Part shown: piece after piece, positions 50,803 through 58,942 of the stretch
How the letters are laid out: each line of letters starts with the position of its first letter
Position numbering within the stretch: the first letter of the stretch is position 1
Source of the DNA: Desulfolinea sp050305405
GTDB taxonomy: Bacteria; Chloroflexota; Anaerolineae; Anaerolineales; Villigracilaceae
Assembly (NCBI GenBank): GCA_050305405.1
Contig: JBNLFG010000004.1
Coordinates: forward strand, 186,001 to 250,000
Direction: 5' to 3'
Length of the DNA stretch: 64,000 bases
Made by a program: the position numbers and the translations under genes
The notes under the pieces: generated by a model
What the model was told of the DNA's origin: nothing
The model's database searches: none
Seen by the model: the letters and a program-made list of their open reading frames with translations, nothing else

Positions 50803-51221
50803 GCTAAACCTTCAAACTCAGAAATCGCCTTGCGCATCTCATCAGGGATCGGAATCGTCTTTTGGGTATGATAATCAAACGCTACCAGAATCACATAGCC
50901 CGATGCAAGGACTTCTCCCGTCTCAGCGTGGACGATTGCTTGATTGACCGTCATCGATTTGTTGCCGAGCTTGCAGGTACACACACCTGCTTTGACAGGT
51001 GTTTCGTATTCGACCGGAGCGTGATAGGTGATCTTGGATTCAGCCATAATAACGCCAATATCCATAAAGGATTGTCCTGGTACGAAAAGCCCCAGCTCAA
51101 TAAAATAATGAATGCGCGCCTGCTCGAAGTAGGTCAGGTATTTTGAATTGTTCAAATGCCCCTGGGGATCCAGATCCCCGTAGCGGACTTCAATGGGATG
51201 AAAGAATTTGATTTTAAACAT
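50799..51221 (-). CDS. Acyl-CoA thioesterase (4HBT hot-dog fold)
   Basis: A 140-residue hot-dog protein. The signature VRYGDLDPQGHLNNSKYLTYFEQAR (split over about residues 12-36, with catalytic Asp in GDLDPQGH) is that of the 4-hydroxybenzoyl-CoA thioesterase/YbgC family. It hydrolyses an acyl-CoA thioester; chain preference unknown. A TATAAT lies 7 nt before the ATG. The stop codon lies in the dispersed palindrome. Confidence 0.9.
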   Translation of the reverse strand: MFKIKFFHPIEVRYGDLDPQGHLNNSKYLTYFEQARIHYFIELGLFVPGQSFMDIGVIMAESKITYHAPVEYETPVKAGVCTCKLGNKSMTVNQAIVHAETGEVLASGYVILVAFDYHTQKTIPIPDEMRKAISEFEGLA

Positions 51222-51228
51222 GTAAAGT

Positions 51229-51234
51229 ATTATA
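51229..51234 (-). promoter_or_regulatory. -10 box (TATAAT) of the thioesterase gene, probable leaderless promoter
   Basis: An exact TATAAT on the minus strand ends 7 nt before the ATG at 51221, leaving no room for a Shine-Dalgarno. Confidence 0.6.
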
Positions 51235-51275
51235 ACCTTGGAACATACTTTGTCCTCTTTTCAAGGTCAATTTTT

Positions 51276-52754
51276 ATGCGTAAATATGTTTTCCAAAAAG
51301 CATTGAGCTTTGTTCTAAAAGTTATTCTATCCTTATACTTTCTCTTTCCGGTAGGATATTCTCTTTATGCGCAAATCCAACACATTATAAAAACATGGGA
51401 TGCGGGCCAATTTCTTTTATTTGAGGCCTTGGTTATTATTTCTCTTGCTCCCGCTATCTTCATTGTTTTTCTAAAGGATCATTCATTTTCTTCACCCGAT
51501 AAACTACGCCCTTATCTGATTGTTTGGATACTTGCAGTAGCACTCGTGTTTAGAGTCTTGCTCGCACAACTGATCAGTACTGATTTTACATCCGATTTTG
51601 CTGATGTACATGCTGCTGCGCTGGATATATTCGCAGGATACCCTTTAAAAAATCTGGGAGAGTATCCGAACATCCCGAATTCATTACATTTAAACATGCC
51701 AGCTATTATTTTGGCACAAATGTACAATTTTTTTGGTCCTGGGCCAAGGGTTGCGAAAATTTTTATTATCGTATTGGATACGCTGACAACCTTTTTTATT
51801 TATCAAACAGGGAAAATGATTGACCGCGAGAAAACAGGGATTTTAGCAGCTCTTTTATATGCACTGCTTCCCTCGATTAGTATATATACTGGGACCCTGG
51901 CAGGAGAATACTTAGCGTTTCCATTTATGCTACTAGCAATCATAATCTATATTTATCTCCATAATTCGGAAAAAAGTTACTTACATAATTTTCTTGGATT
52001 CGTCTTATTAGGAATAGCTACAGGTATTCTGGATTGGTTCCGTCCATTAGGAATGGTTTTACTAATTGCATTTATCATTGCCAACTTACTAAAAACAAAC
52101 ACCCCTCAGCACTTTCTGAAAATGACTTCCCTATCATTGATATTATTCATTGCCTACAGTCTGACGACACAATTAGCAGTAAATATTTCTGAGCATGTTT
52201 TTAAAACCAACATTCGGGGGACTTCACAACGAATCGGAGAATACTTTATAAAAGGCTTGAATCCTACTTCAGGAGGAAGGGTTACGCTAGAAGACCATAA
52301 TATTGTTTATAAAACGTATAATCAGTTTGGTGAGGATTCGGCTGGAGCGCAACGCTATTTGATCCAATTGGCACTTTCCAGACTTGATAGTGAAACTTTT
52401 ATTAACCTCGCCAAAGAAAAATTTCTTCTGATCTGGTCTACCCATGACTCTCTTTTCGATTATGCATTGATAGGTTCAAATGATCGTGAATTTGTTGAAT
52501 TACTCCGAAATTTTGAAACTCTATTATGGCCTATGATCACTTTTTTCATTATGTACAACGCCTACACATCTTTTCGAAAAAAAATAAACCCCGGACTATT
52601 TGCGATGCAATTGTTTATTCTTGGTTTTGCAATACTCTTTATTTTTATGGAAGTCCAAAATCGTTATATTGCGATTGTTATTCCTTATTCAGTTTTACTA
52701 TCAATAATTGGGGCAAACCAGTTTTTCTCTGATATTACGCCCAAAAGCCTATAG
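51276..52754 (+). CDS. Polytopic GT-C-type membrane glycosyltransferase
   Basis: A 492-residue membrane protein with about 11 helices. The first large outer loop contains STDFTSDFADVHAAALDIFAG (split here, about 105-125) with Asp residues where GT-C enzymes bind the donor, and later DWFRPLGMVLLI. The family resembles GT39/GT83-like transferases, but specific assignment is weak. AT-rich against its surroundings. The ATG at 51276 follows AAGG; the longer frame from 51156 overlaps the divergent thioesterase gene and is rejected. Confidence 0.7.
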   Translation: MRKYVFQKALSFVLKVILSLYFLFPVGYSLYAQIQHIIKTWDAGQFLLFEALVIISLAPAIFIVFLKDHSFSSPDKLRPYLIVWILAVALVFRVLLAQLISTDFTSDFADVHAAALDIFAGYPLKNLGEYPNIPNSLHLNMPAIILAQMYNFFGPGPRVAKIFIIVLDTLTTFFIYQTGKMIDREKTGILAALLYALLPSISIYTGTLAGEYLAFPFMLLAIIIYIYLHNSEKSYLHNFLGFVLLGIATGILDWFRPLGMVLLIAFIIANLLKTNTPQHFLKMTSLSLILFIAYSLTTQLAVNISEHVFKTNIRGTSQRIGEYFIKGLNPTSGGRVTLEDHNIVYKTYNQFGEDSAGAQRYLIQLALSRLDSETFINLAKEKFLLIWSTHDSLFDYALIGSNDREFVELLRNFETLLWPMITFFIMYNAYTSFRKKINPGLFAMQLFILGFAILFIFMEVQNRYIAIVIPYSVLLSIIGANQFFSDITPKSL

Positions 52755-52759
52755 ATATA

Positions 52760-53452
52760 TCATCTACAATAATTTGCCAGCCCCTCGTGCGATAAGATAA
52801 CGATGCGCCCCTTATTGTTCAATCTGATGAATTTCTGTTTCTTGAAAAGCGTCATCGCCTGATTGACACGCTTGCGGGACGCGCCGACGAGATCGGCGAT
52901 ATCGCCCTGGGTCAGGCTGATGGGGATTTCGACCTCACCCTGCCCTTTCTCACGTCCGTATCGCTCGGCAAAGGCCAGGAGCTGCCGCGCCACGCGTCCA
53001 TTCACATCCAAGGTTGCGAGGGCCTGGATCAACTGATCCGACAATCGCACGCGGGAGGACATAATTTGCACCAGATTGCGCGCTACGGGCGGGACTTCGT
53101 CCACAAGATAGTTGAATGTGCGTTTGTCCATCCAGAGCATGAGCGAGTTTTCGAGCGTGACGGCGTTGGCGGAACGCCCCACGCTGTCGATCAGGCTCAT
53201 CTCGCCGAGCAGATCGCCCGCCCCCAAAATCGATAGAATTACATCGCGCTCGCCATCTTGAACGTGAATTTTGAGTGTGCCATACAAAATGACGTAGACT
53301 GCCTCGCCGGGCTGCTCGATGGTCAGCACATTCGTGCCGGCAGGAAAGATGCGGCGGTGCGCGCGTTGCGCCACCCAATCGAGTTGCTTGGGCGACATTC
53401 CCTCGAATAACTTAATTCCTGTTAATAGGCTGCGAGTATCGTCATTTTTCAT
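52760..53452 (-). CDS. Crp/Fnr family transcriptional regulator
   Basis: A 230-residue regulator: cyclic-nucleotide-binding jelly-roll domain (about 15-130, with GEAVYVILYGTLKIHV and GAGDLLGEMSLID, the phosphate-binding cassette region) and a C-terminal winged helix (about 150-225, with LTQGDIADLVGASRKRVNQAM as HTH). The cassette GEMSLIDSVGRSA keeps Glu and Arg as in cAMP-binding members, but no Fe-S cysteines are present, so it is not an Fnr-type oxygen sensor. A palindrome GGTGCGACGCAC sits in its promoter. Confidence 0.92.
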   Translation of the reverse strand: MKNDDTRSLLTGIKLFEGMSPKQLDWVAQRAHRRIFPAGTNVLTIEQPGEAVYVILYGTLKIHVQDGERDVILSILGAGDLLGEMSLIDSVGRSANAVTLENSLMLWMDKRTFNYLVDEVPPVARNLVQIMSSRVRLSDQLIQALATLDVNGRVARQLLAFAERYGREKGQGEVEIPISLTQGDIADLVGASRKRVNQAMTLFKKQKFIRLNNKGRIVILSHEGLANYCR

Positions 53453-53485
53453 GGCATTCTCCTTGCGTTATTTTACCCTTCAACA

Positions 53486-53498
53486 GGTGCGACGCACT
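53486..53498. promoter_or_regulatory. GGTGCGACGCAC palindrome in the Crp/Fnr gene promoter
   Basis: It lies 11 bp upstream of a TAAAAT -10 box (53470-53475 on minus), overlapping the -35 position, in front of the regulator gene. The same palindrome occurs at 38742-38754. Autoregulation is a reasonable inference. Confidence 0.5.
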
Positions 53499-53501
53499 AT
53501 T

Positions 53502-54431
53502 TTACGCTGGCACGCGCACCCGAACAGACAGCGAGATCGTCAAGCCCTCATACGCCGCCTGCACACCAGCAAAACGCTCACGCGCGCCACGCTCAATTTC
53601 TTCGAGCTGCTCATCGTCATAAGACGGATCGTGATGAAAAAGCACCAACTGCCCGACCTCTGCTGCATTCGCTGTCGCGCAGGCCATTTTGACTGTCGAG
53701 TGTCCATAGCCCTGCGTCGAAGGGAATCCCGTCAGTTCGCCGCGATAATGCGCCTCGGTATACTGCGCATCATGGATGAGCAGATTTGCCCGCTCCGCAA
53801 AGCGCACCAGTTTGCGGTCGGTGCCCACGTAGCCTTCGGTATCGGTGGCGTAAACGATGGATTGTCCACGCCACGAAATGCGATAAACATAGACGCCCCC
53901 CGGATGCGCATACGAGCGCTGGATGCGGACGATCAGCGCGTCGCGCTCGAAATTTGGGCTTGCTTCCGTTACCCGAATGCCTGCCTCATCCCAAACGATG
54001 ATCTGCGAATCCCGCACCGAGCGGATATTCTTCCGTGCGCCCATATCCTGCAGGCTGACGGGAAAACTCGTCGGCGATTGGTTCTGCTCCAGCACTGTTG
54101 ATAGCGCATCGGGTGTCATCCCCGGCCCAAAAATATTCAGCTGCGCATTCGGCATATACGCTGGGGTGAAGAAGGGAAATCCCTGCACGTGGTCGTGGTG
54201 CATATGGCTGAAGAGTAGCATCAACTGACTTGCACGCCGACCCTGCCCAATCTCACGAGCGAGTTCCTGCCCAAGCGGGATGATGCCCGTCCCGGCATCC
54301 AGAATGAGCGTCTTCTCGCCCGCGCGGATTTCCACACAGGAGGTGTTCCCGCCAAATTGCATGGTTTCTTTCCTCGGCACAGGATAACTCCCACGCACAC
54401 CCCAAAACACGACATCCAGTTGTTCGTTCAT
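53502..54431 (-). CDS. Metallo-beta-lactamase-fold hydrolase (RNase Z/PhnP-like)
   Basis: A 309-residue MBL protein. It starts VVFWGVRGSYPVPRKETMQF with GGNTSCVEI, as in PhnP/PDE-type members, has the zinc motif SHMHHDHVQGFPFF (HxHxDH, about 75-88), YATDTEGY with the bridging Asp (about 194-201), and FHHDPSYDD as the last ligand. These act on phosphodiesters such as cyclic nucleotides or RNA. The neighbouring Crp-type regulator makes a cyclic nucleotide phosphodiesterase role attractive, but this is inference. Confidence 0.88.
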   Translation of the reverse strand: MNEQLDVVFWGVRGSYPVPRKETMQFGGNTSCVEIRAGEKTLILDAGTGIIPLGQELAREIGQGRRASQLMLLFSHMHHDHVQGFPFFTPAYMPNAQLNIFGPGMTPDALSTVLEQNQSPTSFPVSLQDMGARKNIRSVRDSQIIVWDEAGIRVTEASPNFERDALIVRIQRSYAHPGGVYVYRISWRGQSIVYATDTEGYVGTDRKLVRFAERANLLIHDAQYTEAHYRGELTGFPSTQGYGHSTVKMACATANAAEVGQLVLFHHDPSYDDEQLEEIERGARERFAGVQAAYEGLTISLSVRVRVPA

Positions 54432-54536
54432 TTTCTACCTCCAGATCAAATAAAGACATCTCTATTATCTTCGGTAGAAAAAAGCGCACAAGGAAATATT
54501 TCCCACCACTATTGGGAATTTCGGGACAAAAGATGA

Positions 54537-54564
54537 AAATCCCCCGGCTTTTACCGAGGGATTT
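54537..54564 (-). terminator. Terminator after the small protein gene
   Basis: On the minus strand AAATCCCTCGG pairs with CCGGGGGATTTT (one G-T pair), followed by CATCTTTTG. Confidence 0.75.
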
Positions 54565-54569
54565 GGCTT

Positions 54570-54752
54570 TTAGGTGAGCCTTTCTACGATCAGCAGGAAG
54601 TCGACCGTTGCCGTTGCTCCCATCGGTCGAAAAGTGGGCTTAACATTGGGAATGATGGATACCACCTCGCCGCGTAAGTTGTTTAGGAATTCTTCCAAAC
54701 GGTCTTTGTCTTCGGTCATTTTCAGCGGGAAACGATGAACTTTGTACTTCAT
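54570..54752 (-). CDS. Small conserved-looking protein of unknown function
   Basis: A 60-residue soluble protein: KYKVHRFPLKMTEDKDRLEE, a LRGEVVSIIPNV strand region and a C-terminal TVDFLLIVERL strand. The beta-alpha-beta look and size resemble DUF4177-like proteins, but I do not claim membership. Expression signals are good: promoter TTGTTT-N17-TATACT, GAAAGGAG Shine-Dalgarno 7 nt before the ATG, and a terminator 6 nt after the stop, so it is very likely a real gene with its own transcript. Confidence 0.75.
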   Translation of the reverse strand: MKYKVHRFPLKMTEDKDRLEEFLNNLRGEVVSIIPNVKPTFRPMGATATVDFLLIVERLT

Positions 54753-54791
54753 TTCAATACTCCTTTCGCCTGTAATCAGGCATCTAATTCA

Positions 54792-54820
54792 AGTATAGAG
54801 AAAAGAGGAGGGCGAAACAA
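54792..54820 (-). promoter_or_regulatory. Promoter of the 60-residue protein gene
   Basis: Minus strand: TTGTTT (54815-54820), 17-bp spacer, TATACT (54792-54797). Confidence 0.65.
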
Positions 54821-54870
54821 TAGGTATTCTGAAAATGTTTTTAGAATAAATGTGCTAAAATGTAGCTCTT

Positions 54871-55107
54871 ATGAAAGCTATTCGTTCTTCTGAAATCGGA
54901 TCGTATCTTTTTTGCAAGCGGGCCTGGTGGTATGCGCGTCAGGGCGAAGAGTCTGCTAACCAAGCCGAGATGATGGCTGGCACCCAACTCCACGAGCGGC
55001 ATGGACGTCGGGTTGTCAAGGCCGGAATGACGCGCGTGTTGGCAATCATCCTGATGTTGGTGGCAGTCGTTTTGCTGGTCTCGTATTGCACGGTACAAAT
55101 TCTATAG
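54871..55107 (+). CDS. N-terminal part of a two-gene membrane-linked Cas4-like nuclease
   Basis: A 78-residue protein. SSEIGSYLFCKRAWWYARQG (residues 6-25) matches the N-terminus of Cas4/Dna2-type nucleases, where the Cys (Cys15) is the first ligand of the Fe-S cluster. A GTQLHERHG segment follows (Cas4 N-terminal His), then a membrane helix (about 54-76). It lacks the catalytic PD-(D/E)xK core, which is in the next gene. Its TAG stop codon is the first part of a dispersed palindrome. TAAAAT ends 9 nt before the ATG. Confidence 0.7.
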   Translation: MKAIRSSEIGSYLFCKRAWWYARQGEESANQAEMMAGTQLHERHGRRVVKAGMTRVLAIILMLVAVVLLVSYCTVQIL

Positions 55108-55131
55108 GGACGAACGGCCGTTCGCCCCTAC
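55105..55131. repeat. GTAGGGGCG-type palindrome, copy E, between the Cas4-like halves
   Basis: TAGGGACGAACGGCCGTTCGCCCCTAC (one mismatched base). It supplies the TAG stop of the N-terminal gene and ends 11 nt before the start of the C-terminal gene. Confidence 0.85.
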
Positions 55132-55141
55132 TCAACTATCT

Positions 55142-55660
55142 ATGACACTTTTCCCCCTGGCTTTACTCCTTTTAGCGGTTGCCTTTATTCTCTTCTGGCA
55201 ATCTGATAAACAACGGAAGCAAACCGGTCTTCCGGGCGGGCGCGTGATCTATACAGACACGCGTAGCTGGGGTGTCGTCGATAGGCCGCTTTACGACCGT
55301 AAACTCCGTTTAGCCGGAAAACCGGATTATCTGGTAGAGCGTGACGGGGAAATCATCCCGGTCGAGGTGAAATCAGGTCAAGCGCCCAATGCACCTTATG
55401 ATTCGCATATTTATCAATTGGCTTCTTATTGTTTATTGGTAGAAAGGACGCTGGGCAAGCGTCCCGCTTATGGCATTATCCATTATGAGAATCGCGATTT
55501 TGCAATTGACTACACTCCTGAGCTTGAAGCTGCCTTGCTGGAGATTTTGAACGAGATGCGCAGTGATGAACGTCGCAGTGATGTGGATTGTTCGCACGAT
55601 TCTCCGGCGCGCTGTCGCGGTTGTGGCTACCGTAAAATCTGCGACCAGCGACTGGCTTGA
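55142..55660 (+). CDS. Catalytic part of a two-gene membrane-linked Cas4-like nuclease
   Basis: A 172-residue protein with an N-terminal membrane helix (about 4-19), then a PD-(D/E)xK nuclease core: GKPDYLVE (Asp62), IIPVEVKSG (Glu75, Lys77), YQLASYCLLVE (Gln92, Tyr96; the QxxxY motif) and a C-terminal CRGCGYRKIC (Cys158, Cys161, Cys167) giving three of the four Fe-S ligands; the fourth is Cys15 of the upstream protein. There is no CRISPR locus in the window, so a repair or general DNA-processing role is likelier. ATG start without a clear Shine-Dalgarno. Confidence 0.82.
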   Translation: MTLFPLALLLLAVAFILFWQSDKQRKQTGLPGGRVIYTDTRSWGVVDRPLYDRKLRLAGKPDYLVERDGEIIPVEVKSGQAPNAPYDSHIYQLASYCLLVERTLGKRPAYGIIHYENRDFAIDYTPELEAALLEILNEMRSDERRSDVDCSHDSPARCRGCGYRKICDQRLA

Positions 55661-55666
55661 TTCCTG

Positions 55667-55672
55667 TATAAT
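55667..55672 (+). promoter_or_regulatory. -10 box (TATAAT) of nadK
   Basis: An exact TATAAT ends 9 nt before the ATG at 55682, within 12 nt of the preceding stop codon. Confidence 0.5.
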
Positions 55673-55681
55673 AGGGGCATT

Positions 55682-56542
55682 ATGGACTCTCCGATTATCC
55701 CAACAAAGTTGGTCGTTGCTGTTCACCCCAAGTTCCCTGCTGCGCTCGATGAAGCGCAGGAGATTGTCGAGTATTTAAAGGAGCAGGGCCTGGATGTGCC
55801 GATGGGGTCTTTGAATGATGAAGACCTGCGCCGCCGCATCAAGGATGGCGAATTTGATGTAATGATCGCAGTGGGCGGTGATGGGACGATCCTGCGGGCG
55901 GGGCATCTTTGTGCACCCTGCGGTGTGCCGATCTTGGGAATTAATATGGGGCGGTTCGGCTTCTTGATCCAGGTTAAGCGCGATGGTTGGCGTGACGCAC
56001 TCCAGCAAATGTTGAAAGGCAATTATTGGGTTGAGAATCGTTTAATGTTGCGCGCTGAACTCTACCGCGCAGGTGAAACTCAGGGCGTCTGGCATGCTCT
56101 GAACGAAGCAACCATTAGCCGTGGACAATTCCTGAACCCGGTGCGGATTACCGCCAGCGTGGATGGCTTGCATCTTGCTACCTATGTTGCGGATGGCTTG
56201 CTGGCCTCGACGGCAACCGGCTCAACCGCCTACGCGCTCGCGGCGGGTGGCCCAATATTGCCGCCTGAATTGCGCAATATTTTGATCGTGCCGATCGCAC
56301 CGCATCTCTCGGTTGATCGTGCGGTAGTGCTCGCAGAGGGTTCCTCGGTAAGCATCACCGTCAAGAGCGATAATGCTGTCTTGAGCGTGGACGGGCAAAG
56401 CCCTGTTGGGCTGGATGCTGGCGACCGGATTGATATCCGCTCTGCGGTGTCCTCTGCGCAATTCATCCGCTTTGGTGATCTCGGTTATTTCTATCGCAAT
56501 ATCACAGCCCACATGAATCAAAACCCGACGTCTGGTGTTTAA
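55682..56542 (+). CDS. nadK: NAD kinase
   Basis: Makes NADP from NAD and ATP or polyphosphate. A 286-residue protein with the GGDGT motif (residues 65-69), LGINMGRFGFL (about 87-97), the NE motif in ALNEATISRG (about 137) and STATGSTAYALAAGGPI (about 173-189). All the family's binding residues are present and the length is normal. Confidence 0.95.
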   Translation: MDSPIIPTKLVVAVHPKFPAALDEAQEIVEYLKEQGLDVPMGSLNDEDLRRRIKDGEFDVMIAVGGDGTILRAGHLCAPCGVPILGINMGRFGFLIQVKRDGWRDALQQMLKGNYWVENRLMLRAELYRAGETQGVWHALNEATISRGQFLNPVRITASVDGLHLATYVADGLLASTATGSTAYALAAGGPILPPELRNILIVPIAPHLSVDRAVVLAEGSSVSITVKSDNAVLSVDGQSPVGLDAGDRIDIRSAVSSAQFIRFGDLGYFYRNITAHMNQNPTSGV

Positions 56543-56578
56543 CTCATGTCTCTGTACTAAGGTCTAAAATTTAAAATC

Positions 56579-57115
56579 ATGACAGAACCTCTCTATTGTG
56601 CCAACCACCCCACCCGCGAAACTATGCTGCGCTGCAATCGCTGCGAAAAACCGATTTGTACAAGCTGCGCTATTCACACGCCCACTGGCTATCGCTGCAA
56701 GGAATGTGTGAACGCCCAAAAGAAAAAATTTGAGACCGCCGAATGGTATGACTATATTATTGGCATCACGGCAACTTCTGCGCTTTCTCTTGGAGCAAGC
56801 CTTTTGGTCGTTTTAGGCTCTTTCTTGGCCGCCTTCGTTCCGCTTTTCTCCTTTTTTCTTACCGCAATCATTGCAATTGCCATCGCAAACAGAGCCGCAT
56901 CTCTTATTGGTAAAATCGTAAAACGCTTTATCGGAGGGCGTCGTTCTAAAACCCTCTTTGCAGTTAGCACCGTTGGCGTTGTACTTGGCGCGCTACCGGT
57001 GATTCTCTTTCAACTCTATGTTGGTGGCGGTTTATTCAGCCTGATCTGGCAGGGCATTTACCTTGTTGTGGCTGTGCCTGCCGCCTACTATTACCTTTCT
57101 GGATTCAGACTCTAA
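56579..57115 (+). CDS. B-box zinc-finger membrane protein
   Basis: A 178-residue protein. N-terminal B-box-like finger YCANHPTRETMLRCNRCEKP then ICTSCAIHTPTGYRCKEC (Cys/His ligands at about 7-43), typical of bacterial proteins that link this finger to membrane or rhomboid modules. About four helices follow (about 57-80, 83-103, 122-142, 150-172). No rhomboid catalytic Ser/His is visible. TAAAAT ends 8 nt before the ATG. It ends 1 nt before recN, so the two are co-transcribed. Confidence 0.82.
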   Translation: MTEPLYCANHPTRETMLRCNRCEKPICTSCAIHTPTGYRCKECVNAQKKKFETAEWYDYIIGITATSALSLGASLLVVLGSFLAAFVPLFSFFLTAIIAIAIANRAASLIGKIVKRFIGGRRSKTLFAVSTVGVVLGALPVILFQLYVGGGLFSLIWQGIYLVVAVPAAYYYLSGFRL

Positions 57116-57116
57116 T

Positions 57117-58841
57117 ATGCTTACAGAACTTCGCATTGAAAACTTTGCCATTATCGAAAAACTCGAACTGACCTTCGGCAAAGGTCTCGTCATTCTGACC
57201 GGAGAGACCGGCGCAGGTAAATCCATCATTTTGGATGCTGTCGAAATCCTGATCGGTGGGCGGGCTGATACCAGTGTTGTGCGCGCCGATGCCCCACGTG
57301 CCAGTGTCGAGGGAACCTTCCATCTCGCAGGCAAGGAACGTGCCGCTGTGCATGCCTTGCTCAAAGAAGAGGATCTACTTGATGATGAAGATTATCTTGT
57401 CCTCAGCCGCGAAGTCAAACCGGAAGGGCGCAGCATCGCACGTGTGAATGGACGCACGGTGAACGTTTCACTTTTGAAGGCTTTAGGCGCCTATCTGATC
57501 GACATCCACGGGCAGTCGGAGCATCTCTCCCTGCTCGATACGCGCGCGCATTTGGGCTTGCTCGACCGCTACGCAAATATCGATTCAGCCCTAAGCAGCT
57601 ACCGCACGACCTACAAAAAGCTTCTCACCCTGCGCACCGAACTGAACGAGTTACATCGTCAGCAACGGGACGCGCAGCAGCGTGTTGATTTGCTCTCCTA
57701 TCAGGCCGAAGAGATCGAAGCCGTTGCCCCGAAACTCGGCGAAGACGACGAACTCAAAGAAGAGCGCGACCGCCTGGCGAATGCGGAAGCCCTCGCCTCC
57801 CATGCACAGGAAACGCTTGCCCTGCTCGATGAAGGGACAGCCGAAATCCCTGCGGTGACGGATAGCTTCGGGGAGGCATCCCAGCATCTCGCCACATTGG
57901 CGAAAATAGACGCCTCGCAAGCCGAAATCGCGGAGCGTTCCGCCATCTTCCTTGAAAATTTAACAGAACTATCGCGCGACCTGCGTGTTTATCTTGAAAA
58001 TATCGAGTTCAGCCCATCCCGTTTGGAAGATGTGGAGGAACGCCTCGATGTGCTCCAGAACTTGAAGCGCAAATATGGCGGCTCGCTCGAAGCAGTGATT
58101 GAATTTGGCGCGAAGGCGAGCAGTGAGTTGGAAAATATCTCAACCGCATCCGAGCGCATGGGAGAGCTTGAAAAAGAAGAAAAGGCGCTCCTGAAAACTT
58201 TGGCTGCGCAAGGCAAGAAGCTTTCAGATGCGCGTAAGTCAGCCGCTGAGAAGATGAGCAAAGGTATTGTGACAGAATTGGCAGATTTACGTATGGAAGC
58301 GGCTAATTTTGCGGTCGATTTCAAAACTTTGCCCGATGAGAAGGGCTTGCCTCTTGACGATGAGCGGGTTGCTTTTAATGACAAAGGCTTTGATCAGGTT
58401 GAGTTTTTGCTCGCGCCGAATCCCGGCGAAGGCTTGAAGCCCTTGGTGAAAGTTGCCTCCGGCGGCGAAACATCGCGCATGATGCTGGCATTGAAAAATG
58501 TTCTTGCGCGTGCTGACGAAGTCCCTTCGCTGATTTTTGATGAAATCGATCAGGGTATCGGCGGGCGTATCGGCATGGTGGTCGGAGAGAAGCTCTGGCA
58601 ATTGGGGCGTGCTCACCAGGTTTTTTGCGTGACGCACCTACCCCAACTCGCTGCATTTGGCGATCAGCATTTGCAAGTGCAGAAGTCGTTGACAAATGGG
58701 CGTACGCTTACGAGCGTGATTCCGCTTGAGAGTGAAGCCCGCCTGCTTGAACTGGCGCAGATGCTCGGCGACTTGGGTGAAGGCACTTTGCGCTCAGCCC
58801 ATGAAATATTGCAAGCTGCACAAAAGATCACAACGGCTTAA
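57117..58841 (+). CDS. recN: DNA repair protein RecN
   Basis: An SMC-like ATPase that acts in double-strand-break repair. The 574-residue protein has Walker A LTGETGAGKSIILDAVEILI (about 28-47), the RecN-typical IDIHGQSEHLSLLD (about 137-150), a central coiled coil (about 180-400), the ABC signature VASGGETSRMMLALK (about 448-462), Walker B PSLIFDEIDQGIGG, and CVTHLPQLAAF at the end. The ATG at 57117 directly follows the previous stop; the longer frame from 57063 overlaps the B-box gene. Confidence 0.95.
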   Translation: MLTELRIENFAIIEKLELTFGKGLVILTGETGAGKSIILDAVEILIGGRADTSVVRADAPRASVEGTFHLAGKERAAVHALLKEEDLLDDEDYLVLSREVKPEGRSIARVNGRTVNVSLLKALGAYLIDIHGQSEHLSLLDTRAHLGLLDRYANIDSALSSYRTTYKKLLTLRTELNELHRQQRDAQQRVDLLSYQAEEIEAVAPKLGEDDELKEERDRLANAEALASHAQETLALLDEGTAEIPAVTDSFGEASQHLATLAKIDASQAEIAERSAIFLENLTELSRDLRVYLENIEFSPSRLEDVEERLDVLQNLKRKYGGSLEAVIEFGAKASSELENISTASERMGELEKEEKALLKTLAAQGKKLSDARKSAAEKMSKGIVTELADLRMEAANFAVDFKTLPDEKGLPLDDERVAFNDKGFDQVEFLLAPNPGEGLKPLVKVASGGETSRMMLALKNVLARADEVPSLIFDEIDQGIGGRIGMVVGEKLWQLGRAHQVFCVTHLPQLAAFGDQHLQVQKSLTNGRTLTSVIPLESEARLLELAQMLGDLGEGTLRSAHEILQAAQKITTA

Positions 58842-58942
58842 CCTTAATTTGGCGTTGTTGTTTGAAAGCACATTTAGATTTTGGATCTATCATCGATGAA
58901 AGGATTTCTGTAGCAAAATAGATTCCCATTCCCGAGAGTATT

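Noticed and set aside
53319..54101. 260-residue plus-strand open frame over the MBL-fold gene
   Set aside because: Antisense to a well-supported gene with complete zinc motifs.
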